A stretch of 64,000 bases of DNA from an uncultured Clostridia bacterium (GCA_947624675.1 CANQLI010000002.1:1-64000); one strand, 5' to 3'. Shown: positions 9,182 to 21,164, counted from the first letter of the stretch. Notes: generated by a model not told the origin, from the sequence alone. A program made the numbers and translations.

Positions 9182-9673
9182 ATGGATACTATTCAAGTTA
9201 AAACAAGTGATGATATAAAACAGCTATCCTCCTTAGCAGAGGAAATATGGAACGAAGCCTTCGCAGTGCTTTTAACCCAAGGACAGATCAAATATATGCT
9301 TAATAAATTTTTATCAGAAAATGCAATTACTGAATCTATAAAAGAAGGCTATGAATATTACTATCTTTCAGACTGTGACAGGATAATAGGATTCACGGCT
9401 GTTTGTCCAAAAGATGACGGTTCACTTTTTCTTTCAAAGCTTTATTTAAAAAAGGAAGAACGAGGAAAAGGCTATTTAAAAGAGGTGTTTGACTTTTTAA
9501 AGAGCTTGTCAAAAGAGAAAAAACTTAACAGGATATGGCTCACAGTTAACAAGCAGAATCACCGTGCAATAGCAGGATACAAAAAAATGGGGATGAGCAT
9601 AATCAGAAGCGAGGTCACAGATATTGGTGAAGGCTATGTAATGGACGACTATGTTTTCTCGATTGATGTGTAA
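9182..9673 (+). CDS. GNAT family N-acetyltransferase
   Basis: A 163-residue acetyl-CoA-dependent acetyltransferase. The C-terminal half shows the GNAT signature LYLKKEERGKGYLKEVFDFL (acetyl-CoA loop of R/Q-x-x-G-x-G/A type) and NKQNHRAIAGYKKMGM. The N-terminal half is helical. The frame also has a TTG at 9173, but GAGGTG ends there; the ATG at 9182 is correctly spaced (10 bases). Substrate is unknown. Monocistronic. Confidence 0.88.
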   Translation: MDTIQVKTSDDIKQLSSLAEEIWNEAFAVLLTQGQIKYMLNKFLSENAITESIKEGYEYYYLSDCDRIIGFTAVCPKDDGSLFLSKLYLKKEERGKGYLKEVFDFLKSLSKEKKLNRIWLTVNKQNHRAIAGYKKMGMSIIRSEVTDIGEGYVMDDYVFSIDV

Positions 9674-9720
9674 AATGTTTACAAAGACAAAGAAAAACTA
9701 TGTAAAAATCTTTGGATATA

Positions 9721-9749
9721 TTGACGGAATTTGTTAAGGGTTGTATAAT
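9721..9749 (+). promoter_or_regulatory. pyk promoter
   Basis: TTGACG (9721-9726), 17-base spacer, TATAAT (9744-9749), 28 bases before the pyk start; RBS AAGGAG at 9762-9767. Confidence 0.85.
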
Positions 9750-9776
9750 TATGTAAAAGGAAAGGAGTAAAGGCTT

Positions 9777-11204
9777 ATGAGAAAAACAAAAATCGTATGC
9801 ACGATAGGTCCTGCAACAGATGACGATCAAATTATCAGAGATCTTATGCTAAACGGAATGAATGTGGCGAGATTCAACTTTTCTCACGGTGATTTTGAAA
9901 CCCACGAAAAAAGATTTAATCAGATAGTAAGAATAAGAGAAGAGCTTGGGCTTCCGATTGCCACAATGCTCGACACAAAGGGTCCTGAAATAAGACTGAA
10001 AAAGTTTGAGGGCGGATGTGTCACGATAAACGACGGAGATGAATTTATTCTTACAACCGAAGATATTATCGGTACAAACAAGCGTGCTTCCATTACCTTT
10101 TCAAGACTTCCCGAAGATGTAAACATCGGTTCATCAATACTGATAAACGACGGTGTTATTGAACTTGAGGTAATAAAAATAGACGGCACCGAAATATACT
10201 GTAAGGTAATTCACGGAGGAATCGTTTCCGACAACAAGGGCGTAAATGTTCCGGGAGTAAAATTATCTATGCCGTACATAAGCGACAAGGATATGCTTGA
10301 CTTACAGTTCGGCGCAAAAATGGGTTACGATTTTATAGCGGCTTCTTTCGTACGGAGCGGAGCGGATGTTTCATATCTCAGAAACTTTACTCAGTCGCTT
10401 GGCTGGACAACTCCGAAAATCATCGCAAAAATAGAAAATATGGACGGCGTTCGTAACATAGACGAGATTTTAGAAGCAGCCGATGGAATAATGGTCGCAA
10501 GGGGCGATATGGGCGTTGAGATTCCCTTTGAGCAGATACCTGCTATCCAAAAGGAGCTTATAAGCAAGGCTTACAATGCCGGAAAACAGGTCATTACCGC
10601 TACACAGATGCTTGAGAGTATGATACATAATCCTCGTCCGACAAGAGCTGAAATCACAGATGTTGCCAACGCAATATACGACGGCACATCGGCAATTATG
10701 TTAAGCGGAGAAACTGCTGCCGGAGATTTTCCTGTTGAAGCTGTAAAGACAATGGCGCTTATCGCAAGCACGACCGAAAAAGGCATTGATTATTCACACG
10801 ACTTTTCAATAAAGACATATAACACTAACCTTAGCATTACAAACGCCATATCACACGCAACCGTAACGACAGCCCACGACCTTAACGCCGGGGCGATCAT
10901 TGCACTTACAAAGGGCGGAAGTACGGCAAGAATGATTTCAAAATACCGTCCTGACTGTCCTATAATAGGTCTTACAACAAGCCCTATCGCCTGCCGACAG
11001 CTCAATATGTCCTGGGGAGTTTATCCAGGTATCGTCAAGGAGATGTACAACACAGATGAGCTTATTGACCACGCTATCGAAACAGCTGTAAAGTACGGTT
11101 ATGTTTCTGACGGTGATCTCGCAGTAATCACCGGAGGTGTTCCTTTGGGAGTCGCAGGAACAACAAATCTTTTAAAGGTTCAAAAGGTCAAAACCGGGAA
11201 ATGA
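9777..11204 (+). CDS. pyk: Pyruvate kinase
   Basis: A 475-residue glycolytic enzyme transferring phosphate from phosphoenolpyruvate to ADP. Clear family blocks: RKTKIVCTIGPAT at the N-terminus, MLDTKGPEIR, the signature IAKIENMDGV with the catalytic lysine, ARGDMGVEIP, and ATQMLESMIHNPRPTRAE. The C-terminal allosteric domain ends at VPLGVAGTTNLLKV without the extra PEP-utilising domain found in some Bacilli, so this is the standard short form. It converges with the ATP synthase operon across a shared terminator. Confidence 0.97.
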   Translation: MRKTKIVCTIGPATDDDQIIRDLMLNGMNVARFNFSHGDFETHEKRFNQIVRIREELGLPIATMLDTKGPEIRLKKFEGGCVTINDGDEFILTTEDIIGTNKRASITFSRLPEDVNIGSSILINDGVIELEVIKIDGTEIYCKVIHGGIVSDNKGVNVPGVKLSMPYISDKDMLDLQFGAKMGYDFIAASFVRSGADVSYLRNFTQSLGWTTPKIIAKIENMDGVRNIDEILEAADGIMVARGDMGVEIPFEQIPAIQKELISKAYNAGKQVITATQMLESMIHNPRPTRAEITDVANAIYDGTSAIMLSGETAAGDFPVEAVKTMALIASTTEKGIDYSHDFSIKTYNTNLSITNAISHATVTTAHDLNAGAIIALTKGGSTARMISKYRPDCPIIGLTTSPIACRQLNMSWGVYPGIVKEMYNTDELIDHAIETAVKYGYVSDGDLAVITGGVPLGVAGTTNLLKVQKVKTGK

Positions 11205-11214
11205 TAATATAAAA

Positions 11215-11247
11215 ACGGCACAGATAAAATCTGCGCCGTATATTTTT
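11215..11247. terminator. Bidirectional terminator between pyk and atpC
   Basis: ACGGC-A-CAGAT pairs with ATCTG-C-GCCGT (11-bp stem, one mismatch, 3-base AAA loop). ATATTTTT follows on the plus strand and TTTTTATATT on the minus strand, so it ends both operons. Confidence 0.85.
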
Positions 11248-11249
11248 GA

Positions 11250-11672
11250 CTAATGCTCTGAATGTGTCTGGTTGTAAACCGAGATCCGCGCAAGCGCGCG
11301 CTTGAGCTTCACCTGTGCCATATCAAACTCACTGTCCGATTTCTTGGACGATTTGATCTTTTCTTCGGCTACCTTCTTTGCTCTTTCGGCTCTCGCAAGG
11401 TCTATCTCATCAGACCATTCGGCTGCTTCCGGCAGTATCGTTATATCTCCGCCAGATACTATTATAATACCATCTGAAAGAGCGGCTGTGCGATACTTTT
11501 TTTCATCGGTTTCCCTAACCTTAAGTGGACCGCTGACCACATTTGACACATAGTCAATATGCCCGGAAAGAAATCCTGCGTTTCCTTCAGATGTTCTGAC
11601 AACTATCTGTGTTACCTCTCCGTCAAAAAAAATCTTCTCTGGAGTTATTATCTTAAGCTTATATGAATTCAT
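11250..11672 (-). CDS. atpC: ATP synthase F1 subunit epsilon
   Basis: A 140-residue subunit of the central stalk that couples F1 to the c-ring and modulates ATP hydrolysis. The N-terminal beta-sandwich (about 1-85) starts KLKIITPEKIFFDGEV and includes the EGNAGFLSGHIDYV block. The C-terminal helical hairpin has the usual A-R-A-E-R run. Last gene of the operon, 11 bases after atpD, RBS AGGTGA. Confidence 0.95.
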   Translation of the reverse strand: MNSYKLKIITPEKIFFDGEVTQIVVRTSEGNAGFLSGHIDYVSNVVSGPLKVRETDEKKYRTAALSDGIIIVSGGDITILPEAAEWSDEIDLARAERAKKVAEEKIKSSKKSDSEFDMAQVKLKRALARISVYNQTHSEH

Positions 11673-11683
11673 TTAAGCTTCAC

Positions 11684-14003
<2,320 letters not shown>

Positions 14004-14019
14004 CTAGGAGACACCTCCC

Positions 14020-15540
14020 TTATGATAGTGATTCTTTCTTATATTTCTCGACAAAATCCTCTAAAGCTTTTATAAGCTCCTTTTCATTTTCCTCTGTAAG
14101 GTCCTTTGTCTTGACAATAGATTCAGCGATCTCAGGGTGTGAATAGTGAATGTAACTAAACAGTGCTGACTGAAAATCAAGTACAGAGGATACAGGTATT
14201 TCTTTCAGATAACCGTTTGTTACTGCGTATATTATGATGACCTGATCTTCAACACTCAAAGGAGAGCTCTTGCCCTGTTTTAAGACCTCAACGATTCTCT
14301 CGCCCTGTTCAAGTCTGTCCTTAGTGTCCTTGTCAAGGTCAGAACCAAACTGTGCAAACGACTGAAGTTCCCTGTATTGAGAATACATAAGCTTAAGAGA
14401 GCCGGATACCTTTTTCATAGCCTTTATCTGAGCCGAGCCTCCTACACGGGATACCGATATGCCCGGGTTTACCGCAGGACGGATTCCCGAGAAAAACAGC
14501 TCGGACTCTAAGAATATCTGACCGTCTGTTATTGAAATAACATTGGTCGGAATGTATGCGGAAACATCTCCCGCCTGAGTTTCAATTATAGGAAGCGCTG
14601 TGATAGAGCCTCCTCCATAGTTCTCATTAAGATTGCAGGCACGCTCCAAAAGTCTTGAGTGAAGGTAGAAAACATCACCCGGATAAGCCTCACGACCGGT
14701 AGGACGCTGCAGCAGAAGCGACATCGTTCTGTACGCAACAGCGTGCTTTGAAAGATCGTCGTATACAATAAGCACATCCTTGCCCTGAAGCATAAAATAC
14801 TCAGCCATCGCACATCCTGAATACGGAGCCATATACTGAAGAGGCGCTTTTTCGCTTGCTGAAGCCGATACAACTATCGTGTAGTTCATTGCTCCGGCAC
14901 GCTCAAGAGTGTCGACAACATTTGCGACGGTGGAGTTTTTCTGTCCGATAGCAACATATATACATATACAGTCCTTATCGCTTTGATTTATTATAGTATC
15001 TAAAGCGATAGTAGTCTTACCCGTCTGACGGTCACCGATAATAAGCTCTCTTTGACCTCTGCCGATAGGGATCATTGAGTCTATTGCCTTTATACCTGTC
15101 TGAAGCGGTCTGTTTACCGATTTTCTTGTGATTATTCCGAAAGCAGGCGATTCTATCGGACGAGTCTCGGTAGTAAATACCTGTCCCTTTCCGTCAATAG
15201 GTTCGCCAAGAGCGTTAACAACTCTTCCGAGAAGCTCTTTCCCAACAGGGACAGAAACGATTCTCCCTGTTCTTTTTACCTGACTTCCCTCTTTGATATT
15301 GTCATCATCACCAAGCAAAACGGCTCCGACAAACTCCTGTTCAAGGTTCTGTGCCATTCCCATAACTCCGCCCTCAAACTCTAAAAGCTCGCCTGCCATA
15401 CACTTCTCAAGTCCGTGTATCTTAGAGATACCGTCACCTACTGTTACTACCGTACCGACATCGTTGAGAGAGAGTTCTGTTTTATAATTTTTTATCTTAT
15501 CCTTTAATAATCCAGTAATTTCATCAGGACGCAAATTCAT
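14020..15540 (-). CDS. atpA: ATP synthase F1 subunit alpha
   Basis: A 506-residue non-catalytic nucleotide-binding subunit. The Walker [14 protein letters not shown] is near residue 170, the segment [16 protein letters not shown] near 265, and the signature [17 protein letters not shown] near 365. Length is standard. It follows atpH by 27 bases. Confidence 0.98.
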   Translation of the reverse strand: MNLRPDEITGLLKDKIKNYKTELSLNDVGTVVTVGDGISKIHGLEKCMAGELLEFEGGVMGMAQNLEQEFVGAVLLGDDDNIKEGSQVKRTGRIVSVPVGKELLGRVVNALGEPIDGKGQVFTTETRPIESPAFGIITRKSVNRPLQTGIKAIDSMIPIGRGQRELIIGDRQTGKTTIALDTIINQSDKDCICIYVAIGQKNSTVANVVDTLERAGAMNYTIVVSASASEKAPLQYMAPYSGCAMAEYFMLQGKDVLIVYDDLSKHAVAYRTMSLLLQRPTGREAYPGDVFYLHSRLLERACNLNENYGGGSITALPIIETQAGDVSAYIPTNVISITDGQIFLESELFFSGIRPAVNPGISVSRVGGSAQIKAMKKVSGSLKLMYSQYRELQSFAQFGSDLDKDTKDRLEQGERIVEVLKQGKSSPLSVEDQVIIIYAVTNGYLKEIPVSSVLDFQSALFSYIHYSHPEIAESIVKTKDLTEENEKELIKALEDFVEKYKKESLS

Positions 15541-15567
15541 AAGTACTTTACCATACCTTTCTGAATT

Positions 15568-16110
15568 CTACATTACAATAGAATCTATTTGTGCTTTAAG
15601 CTTATCGAGCCTGTCCTTTACACTTCCGCTTAATACAGTGTTGTTATACGAAAGAACGATCCCGCCTAAAATACTTTCGTCTGTTTTTTCCTTAAGCTTA
15701 ACGGTTTTACCGGAAACCTCACATAATTTTTTATTAAGCTTTTCTTTAAGCCTGTCGGAAAGCGGTCTTGAGGTAACTGCAACTACCTCTAATATGTTCA
15801 TTTTTTCATAATAAAGCTCTTTAAATACTGAAAAGACCGAACAAAAGCTACCGCTTCTTCCCTTTTGAGAAATAACCAACAAGAAGTTATAGGTTAGCCC
15901 GCTCAACCTGTTTTCAAAGGTTTCACTCAAAACCCTTTCCTTTTCTTCCCATTCTATTGTAGGAAGATTTAAAAATTTAACAAGCTCAGGTGTCTTTTCA
16001 AAAACCTCCGACAGCGCCGACATCTCATCAAATGTCTCATTAAGGCAGTCTTGTTCACAGGAAAGCTCAAACAGTGCTTCTGCGTAATTATCCACATACG
16101 AACCGTTCAT
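15568..16110 (-). CDS. atpH: ATP synthase F1 subunit delta
   Basis: A 180-residue peripheral-stalk subunit linking F1 to the b subunits. It has an N-terminal helical domain (YAEALFELSCEQ) and the C-terminal block ILGGIVLSYNNTVLSGSVKDRLDKLK, the most conserved part of the family. Start and atpF stop overlap as TAATG, so translation is likely coupled. Confidence 0.93.
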   Translation of the reverse strand: MNGSYVDNYAEALFELSCEQDCLNETFDEMSALSEVFEKTPELVKFLNLPTIEWEEKERVLSETFENRLSGLTYNFLLVISQKGRSGSFCSVFSVFKELYYEKMNILEVVAVTSRPLSDRLKEKLNKKLCEVSGKTVKLKEKTDESILGGIVLSYNNTVLSGSVKDRLDKLKAQIDSIVM

Positions 16111-16625
16111 TACAGCTCACCTACATTATCTATAAATTCTTCAATAAACCTCTCGTTGTCGTCAGAAGAAATATTTTTATTGACCACTCTCTCGGCAACA
16201 TCAAAAACAATTCCTGTTATCTCGGTTTTAATCTCATTAACCGCTCTCTTCTTTTCAGTCTCTATTTCCTCATTCGCACGGGAAATAATACTCTTCGCCT
16301 GATTTTTAGCATTGCTGATGATCTCGTCGCTCTTTGAATTAGCCTTGTCTGTCGCGGTCTTAAGTATCATTTGTGATTCTTCCTTGACGCCGGCGATCTT
16401 TTCACTGTACTCAGCCTCAAGCTTTTTTGCATTATCCTCTGCCTCGTGAGCATTGGCATATACCTCTTCTACCTCCTGCTTGCGTGAATCGAGCACTCTG
16501 TTTACAGGCTTAAATAGAAAATGCTTAAGCACCAAAAACAAAATCAAGGTATTGCACAACACAGGGATTATAGTTTCATAATCAATAGAGAAAAATGGAG
16601 TTTCAGCTAAAAACATACCTACCAT
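16110..16625 (-). CDS. atpF: ATP synthase F0 subunit b
   Basis: A 171-residue stator subunit: one N-terminal membrane helix (about 15-35, ETIIPVLCNTLILFLVLKHF) followed by a long charged coiled coil with repeated Ala/Glu/Lys heptads and the LDSRKQEVEE block. RBS GGAGGAAG. Confidence 0.93.
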   Translation of the reverse strand: MVGMFLAETPFFSIDYETIIPVLCNTLILFLVLKHFLFKPVNRVLDSRKQEVEEVYANAHEAEDNAKKLEAEYSEKIAGVKEESQMILKTATDKANSKSDEIISNAKNQAKSIISRANEEIETEKKRAVNEIKTEITGIVFDVAERVVNKNISSDDNERFIEEFIDNVGEL

Positions 16626-16667
16626 TTTCTTCCTCCTTATTTCAGCGTTCTAGTCTTGCAACAAAGA

Positions 16668-16952
<285 letters not shown>

Positions 16953-17005
16953 TCAATAATATCCTCAATAAATATATTAAACAGAACCTATCTGCCAATA
17001 CCTTT

Positions 17006-17263
17006 TTAGAGCAAATCAACAAAAGGATTTGCAAACATTAAAAGAAGTGCTACTATAAGCGAAAATACACCCATACTTTCACTTATTGCCGCTCCTATAA
17101 ACATCGTTCTTAAACAGTCACCGGAGCTTTCCGGAAACCTTGTACAAGCGTCAACAGCACTTCCCACAGCATAGCTGACACCTATTCCGGGACCGATCCC
17201 TGCTATCATAGCCGCACCGGCGCCGATCGCCGAGCAAGCATAAATCAAACTCTCAGCTGTCAT
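17006..17263 (-). CDS. atpE: ATP synthase F0 subunit c, copy 2 (ligand set altered)
   Basis: An 85-residue two-helix c subunit, first of the tandem pair, directly downstream of atpB. The frame is open to 17350, but the ATG at 17263 has AGGAGG seven bases upstream and fits the family length. It keeps the ion-carrying Glu62 and Ser63 (ISESMGVF). The positions equivalent to sodium ligands are Val29, Met64 and Phe67 instead of Gln/Glu, Thr and Tyr. The loop reads TRFPESSGD rather than ARQPEASGD. If assembled with copy 1 it would give a mixed ring; it could also form a proton-type or non-equivalent site. Confidence 0.93.
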   Translation of the reverse strand: MTAESLIYACSAIGAGAAMIAGIGPGIGVSYAVGSAVDACTRFPESSGDCLRTMFIGAAISESMGVFSLIVALLLMFANPFVDLL

Positions 17264-17292
17264 AATGTCCTCCTGAAATGTCGTAAACTTTT

Positions 17293-18039
17293 CTAATCCT
17301 GTGCAACATTGACCATTGTAAGCGTTGCAAAAATATAAGCCTGTATACAACCTGCGAACAGGTCAAAATAAACACTAAGCACCGCCGGTATTCCGACCTG
17401 AAGCACATTTATAGAAAACGGACCTATTGCAAAGCTTAAATGTAGTGCTGATGATGCGGCAGCAAGCGCCATATATATTATTCCGGTAATTACCATTCCT
17501 CCGGCTATATTTCCGAAAAGACGGAATGCCATAGATACCGGCGTCGCTACCTCGCTTATTATGTTTATCGGTGTAATGACCGGAACAGGCTGAGTATATG
17601 ACTTAAAGTAACCTAAAAATCCGTTTGACCTGAACTTTTCATAGGTTATCAGCACGAATGTCATAACACCCCATGTGAGCGTAGTATTTACATCTGCCGT
17701 CATTGAGCGAAGGCCCAAAAGGCTAATAAGACTTCCTAAAGCAGCATAGCTTATTAGCATTGCGATATACGGAGCGTACTTCATATATTTAGCGCCCATA
17801 TTCTGTCTTACAAGGTTATTTACAGAGCTTACCAGATACTCGGCAATAACCTGCCGTTTAGTTTCAGGCGATCTCTTAAGATTCCTTGTCAGAAAAATGC
17901 ACAATGCAAATATAAGCACAATGATTATCCATCCGACAACGACCGTCTCGGTTATCTTCCAGTTTATCCCCGGGATAGTAAATACTATCTTCGGTCCGTG
18001 TATATCAAGAGCCGCCGTGCTTATCTGCTGAATCGGCAT
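17293..18039 (-). CDS. atpB: ATP synthase F0 subunit a
   Basis: A 248-residue membrane stator subunit forming the ion half-channels against the c-ring, with about five membrane helices. The essential arginine lies in helix segment VSMAFRLFGNIAGG near residue 175. The C-terminal LFAGCIQAYIFATLTMVNVA is typical. The start overlaps the end of atpI by 35 bases, with GGGAG ten bases upstream. Confidence 0.95.
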   Translation of the reverse strand: MPIQQISTAALDIHGPKIVFTIPGINWKITETVVVGWIIIVLIFALCIFLTRNLKRSPETKRQVIAEYLVSSVNNLVRQNMGAKYMKYAPYIAMLISYAALGSLISLLGLRSMTADVNTTLTWGVMTFVLITYEKFRSNGFLGYFKSYTQPVPVITPINIISEVATPVSMAFRLFGNIAGGMVITGIIYMALAAASSALHLSFAIGPFSINVLQVGIPAVLSVYFDLFAGCIQAYIFATLTMVNVAQD

Positions 18040-18433
18040 CGTTCTTCACTCCCTTATTCAAAAGATTGTCTATCGTCATAGCAATTCGCGGATAAAACTG
18101 AGGAATAAGCACACCAAACGGGTTTATTCCCAAAAATTTATATCCTAATACGCATATTAAAACAAGTGAAATATATCTTAAAATGTAGCTTCCGACCACG
18201 ATCCTTTTAGCGTGAAGCTTATTTATTATCACGCCGTAATACATACAGTCCGCCATAAAAAAGTTTGAAGCTAACATAAATAAAAAGCCAAGCAAAAGCC
18301 CTGCGATCATTTTAAAGTCAATGCTTCGACTTATCAAAGCGGTAATGATATATGTTATTATAAGCATGACCGACATTTTAGGCAAAAGCTTTTTAATAAA
18401 CGGTCTGAGCGGATTATCCTTAAATCTTGACAT
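18005..18433 (-). CDS. atpI: ATP synthase subunit I-like protein
   Basis: A 142-residue membrane protein with four predicted helices (about 20-40, 42-60, 78-98, 100-115), at the position of atpI as first gene of the operon. Family members help assemble the c-ring and may aid Mg2+ uptake. Sequence conservation in this family is low, so the call rests on size, topology and context. Confidence 0.8.
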   Translation of the reverse strand: MSRFKDNPLRPFIKKLLPKMSVMLIITYIITALISRSIDFKMIAGLLLGFLFMLASNFFMADCMYYGVIINKLHAKRIVVGSYILRYISLVLICVLGYKFLGINPFGVLIPQFYPRIAMTIDNLLNKGVKNDADSADKHGGS

Positions 18434-18505
18434 TTTTCACTCTCCCGCCCGGCATAGTAAGAAATTTTAATTTTTCAATACACTTCCTATCAAATCACAA
18501 TATAT

Positions 18506-18534
18506 ATATTACCATATTTTTTTATTTTTTTCAA
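18506..18534 (-). promoter_or_regulatory. Probable promoter of the ATP synthase operon
   Basis: On the minus strand TTGAAA (18534-18529), a 17-base A-rich spacer and TAATAT (18511-18506), about 70 bases before atpI. The surrounding A/T tracts could act as an UP-like element. Confidence 0.55.
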
Positions 18535-18635
18535 GAAAAAATAAGTATTATGTATACACTTTGTAAAAAAGACACTTATTTTATTTTTCGTACCGGCTTT
18601 TTTTTGTTATCCTTTACAATTACACCGATAAATTC

Positions 18636-18664
18636 TTGACATTTACAATTATTTGTAGTATAAT
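18636..18664 (+). promoter_or_regulatory. Perfect-consensus promoter of tRNA-Leu
   Basis: TTGACA (18636-18641), 17-base spacer, TATAAT (18659-18664), ending 15 bases before the mature tRNA. Confidence 0.88.
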
Positions 18665-18679
18665 AATTCAGTAACTTAT

Positions 18680-18767
18680 GCCGCTGTGGTGGAATAGGCA
18701 GACACAAGGGACTTAAAATCCCTCGGACTAATAATCCGTACCGGTTCAAGTCCGGTTAGCGGCACCA
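18680..18767 (+). tRNA. tRNA-Leu (anticodon UAA)
   Basis: An 88-base class II tRNA with encoded CCA. The acceptor GCCGCTG pairs with TAGCGGC, discriminator A64-CCA ends at 18767. The anticodon stem AGGGA/TCCCT encloses loop CTTAAAA, giving anticodon TAA at 18714-18716. The long variable arm (CGGAC..ATCCG) and T-arm CCGG-TTCAAGT-CCGG are both present. It reads UUA, and UUG by wobble. Confidence 0.97.
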
Positions 18768-18779
18768 GACACCAGCATG

Positions 18780-18820
18780 ACGCCGGACTCGTTTTTCACG
18801 GGTCCGGCGTTATTTTATTT
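18780..18820 (+). terminator. Terminator of tRNA-Leu
   Basis: ACGCCGGAC (18780-18788) pairs perfectly with GTCCGGCGT (18802-18810), followed by TATTTTATTT. Confidence 0.88.
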
Positions 18821-18858
18821 GTATAAAAACCTACTATGCTTTACACTGTTAAAAGTAA

Positions 18859-18887
18859 TTGCATTTATTTTTTATTTATGTTATACT
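18859..18887 (+). promoter_or_regulatory. Promoter of the dnaD-like/dnaC-like operon
   Basis: TTGCAT (18859-18864), 17-base spacer, TATACT (18882-18887). It implies a transcript start near 18894, which excludes the upstream part of the open frame (from 18836) as coding sequence. Confidence 0.65.
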
Positions 18888-18943
18888 GTTTACAGACGAT
18901 TTTAACGGAATGTATTGTTACTATGAAAGGCAATCATTGGATT

Positions 18944-19906
18944 ATGGACTATAAAATAGAAATTTCTCAGAGGGGAAGATTTATTTCTGTCCCCTGTAAA
19001 GCGATAGATAACATAATAAAAACAACAAGCGGTGAATTTTATAAGATCTTGCTTTATATTTTAAGCGCCGAAAACGACAATATATCCACACAACAGATCT
19101 CTGTTCAAACGGGAGTGGACCCCGACACTGTCGATAACGCAGTGTTATTCTGGAAAAACGCCGGAATAATCTCAATAAGCGCCTCGGTAAATGAACCGAG
19201 CATTGGAGCACTTGATAAGATAAGTCCTTATGCGGATAATTCGGAGGCGGAGTCTCATACCAAATATTCTTCAAAGGAAATAGCTGATATTATAAACTCT
19301 AATCTTAGCGTAAAGCTTATGTTTGATCAGCTTGAGCTTGCACTGGGAAGAGAGCTTCGATACTCTGAAAGGTGCGGTTACTTAAATCTTTATGAATATT
19401 ACGGATTTGAGGTTCAGTCTATTATAATCCTGGCTATGTACTGTATCAGCATAGGCAAGGGTTCAATGAAATATGTCGAGAGCGTTGCAAAGACTCTTTT
19501 TCAAAACGGAATGACCTCTTACAAGGATATTGAAGCTGAGCTTCAGAAAATGGCTTACGCTTATACATATGAATCAAAGGTCAAACGGCTTATAGGAATT
19601 AGCTCTAATCTATCATCAAAACAGTCTCAGATCGTCAAGGGTTGGTCTGACAAAAGTTTTAGCGATGAGCTTATTTTAAAGGCATATGATATAACACTCG
19701 ATAATCTCGGCAAATTCAGCTTTCCGTATATGAATAAGATCCTTGATAACTGGGACAAATCGGGGGTAAAAACTCCTGGAGACATTGAAAAACTTGACAG
19801 CAAACCAAAAAAAGAAAAAAGCAAAAGGGAAACTTCATATGACATTGATGATTATGAAAGGTTTTCGATAAACTTTTTATCAGACAGTAAGGAGGGTAAG
19901 AATTGA
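18944..19906 (+). CDS. DnaD-domain replication initiation protein
   Basis: A 320-residue primosome-type protein. Residues about 1-90 look like a winged-helix DnaD N-terminal domain (SGEFYKILLYILSAENDNIS ... TVDNAVLFWKNAGII). About 125-220 is a DnaB_2/DnaD C-terminal domain (LELALGRELRYSERCGYLNL, then EYYGFEVQSIIILAMYCI), and a charged Lys-rich tail follows. Start at 18944 (MDYKIE) is chosen because the promoter lies downstream of the first in-frame ATG; 18923 is an alternative. The stop overlaps the dnaC-like start. The pair probably loads the replicative helicase. Confidence 0.85.
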   Translation: MDYKIEISQRGRFISVPCKAIDNIIKTTSGEFYKILLYILSAENDNISTQQISVQTGVDPDTVDNAVLFWKNAGIISISASVNEPSIGALDKISPYADNSEAESHTKYSSKEIADIINSNLSVKLMFDQLELALGRELRYSERCGYLNLYEYYGFEVQSIIILAMYCISIGKGSMKYVESVAKTLFQNGMTSYKDIEAELQKMAYAYTYESKVKRLIGISSNLSSKQSQIVKGWSDKSFSDELILKAYDITLDNLGKFSFPYMNKILDNWDKSGVKTPGDIEKLDSKPKKEKSKRETSYDIDDYERFSINFLSDSKEGKN

Positions 19907-20877
19907 CAGAAGCATATAAAGCGGCTAAGGAAGAGCTTGAACAAAGGAGAAAATCCGCTGATAAAGAATGTGAACAAAGGCATCTTGAAATTTCCACAAA
20001 ATTCCCTGAAATTTCTTATCTTGAAAGAAATATACTTAACACAAGCATTGAAATATCAAAAGCTATCTGTTCTCATAAGTCAAATATTTCGGAGCTTATC
20101 GACAGACTTAAAAACGAAAATCTGTCCTCACAGCACAGGATAGAAACTATGCTTATGGGACTTGGGTATCCGGCTGACTATTTAAAGCCCCAGTACACCT
20201 GTAAAAACTGTAATGACACCGGGTTTGTTTTAGGTAAGCGCTGCTCGTGCTTTGACAGGCTTATTAACAAATACTCAATACTTGAGATGTCAAAAAACTG
20301 TAAGATTAAGCTTTCCGATTTTTCAGATTTCAAGGCTGAATATTACCCTAACACACCCGACTCAAACGGAATAATTCCACAGGAAAAGATGAGGCGTCTG
20401 AAAGATTATTGCAAGCAGTATGCCGATAATTTTTCACTTTCATCACCGAGCTTGTTTATGCTTGGAAAAACCGGACTCGGAAAAACATTTATTTCCTCGT
20501 GTATAGCAAAAGAGCTTATTCTTTCCGGAAAAAATGTTGCTTTTGATTCTGCACAGAATTTTTTGATTAAAATTCAAAACGAACAGTTCGGAAGAGAATC
20601 AGGAAACACCGTTGAAGTTTTAAACGATGCCGATCTCGTTATATTGGATGATCTTGGAAGTGAGTTTAACTCCCCTGTTTTTCAATCGGCATTGTACAGT
20701 ATAATAAACAACAGAATAAATCTTGAAAAGCCGATAATAGTTTCAACAAATCTTTCTCTCTCCGAACTGAAGGAAAAATATGACGACAGAATAATTTCCA
20801 GACTTTTATCTTTTGAACCTCTAAGATTTTTCGGTGTAGATATTAGACAGGTTATGCTAAAGCTTAAAAACAGATAA
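19903..20877 (+). CDS. DnaC-like helicase loader (AAA+ ATPase)
   Basis: A 324-residue AAA+ ATPase of the DnaC/DnaI type, which places the DnaB helicase on DNA. The N-terminal helical region is followed by a zinc-binding segment (CKNCNDTG ... CSCF, about 100-120), Walker A GKTGLGKTF near 187, and Walker B LVILDDLGSE near 245. It begins at TTG 19903, overlapping the stop of the DnaD-like gene (TTGA), with AAGGAGGG seven bases upstream. Confidence 0.9.
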   Translation: MTEAYKAAKEELEQRRKSADKECEQRHLEISTKFPEISYLERNILNTSIEISKAICSHKSNISELIDRLKNENLSSQHRIETMLMGLGYPADYLKPQYTCKNCNDTGFVLGKRCSCFDRLINKYSILEMSKNCKIKLSDFSDFKAEYYPNTPDSNGIIPQEKMRRLKDYCKQYADNFSLSSPSLFMLGKTGLGKTFISSCIAKELILSGKNVAFDSAQNFLIKIQNEQFGRESGNTVEVLNDADLVILDDLGSEFNSPVFQSALYSIINNRINLEKPIIVSTNLSLSELKEKYDDRIISRLLSFEPLRFFGVDIRQVMLKLKNR

Positions 20878-20957
20878 AGCTGTCGTTTTTAAGAGTTATC
20901 ATCAAAAACGAGTATTTATTATTGTTTTAGGGAATAATTTTTTAAGAGGTGATAAAA

Positions 20958-21161
20958 ATGGCGGTGAGATTTAACGAGGATGAAGAGCTTGTTAAAAAAA
21001 TCAAAGAAGGACTAAAGCTAAAGGGCGGTTACTGTCCGTGCAGGCTTGAAAAAAGCGATGATAACAAGTGTATCTGCAAAGAGTTCAGAGAGCAGATCGC
21101 CGACCCGAACTTTGAAGGATACTGCCATTGCAGACTGTATTATAAATCAAAGGAGGATTAA
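20958..21161 (+). CDS. Ferredoxin-thioredoxin reductase catalytic subunit-like protein
   Basis: A 67-residue protein with three C-x-C pairs in order (CPC, CIC, CHC), the hallmark of the ferredoxin-thioredoxin reductase catalytic chain. In plants these cysteines hold a 4Fe-4S cluster and a redox disulfide. Here the spacing between pairs is 9 and 15 residues. The stop is 3 bases before trxA, so electrons from reduced ferredoxin would pass directly to the adjacent thioredoxin. The frame opens with a GTG at 20949 inside the RBS; the ATG at 20958 (AGAGGTG upstream) is preferred. No variable-chain partner is seen here. Confidence 0.85.
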   Translation: MAVRFNEDEELVKKIKEGLKLKGGYCPCRLEKSDDNKCICKEFREQIADPNFEGYCHCRLYYKSKED

Positions 21162-21164
21162 AAA

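Noticed and set aside
17264-17350. 29-codon N-terminal extension of the second c-subunit
   Set aside because: It overlaps atpB and lacks family similarity; AGGAGG precedes the ATG at 17263.
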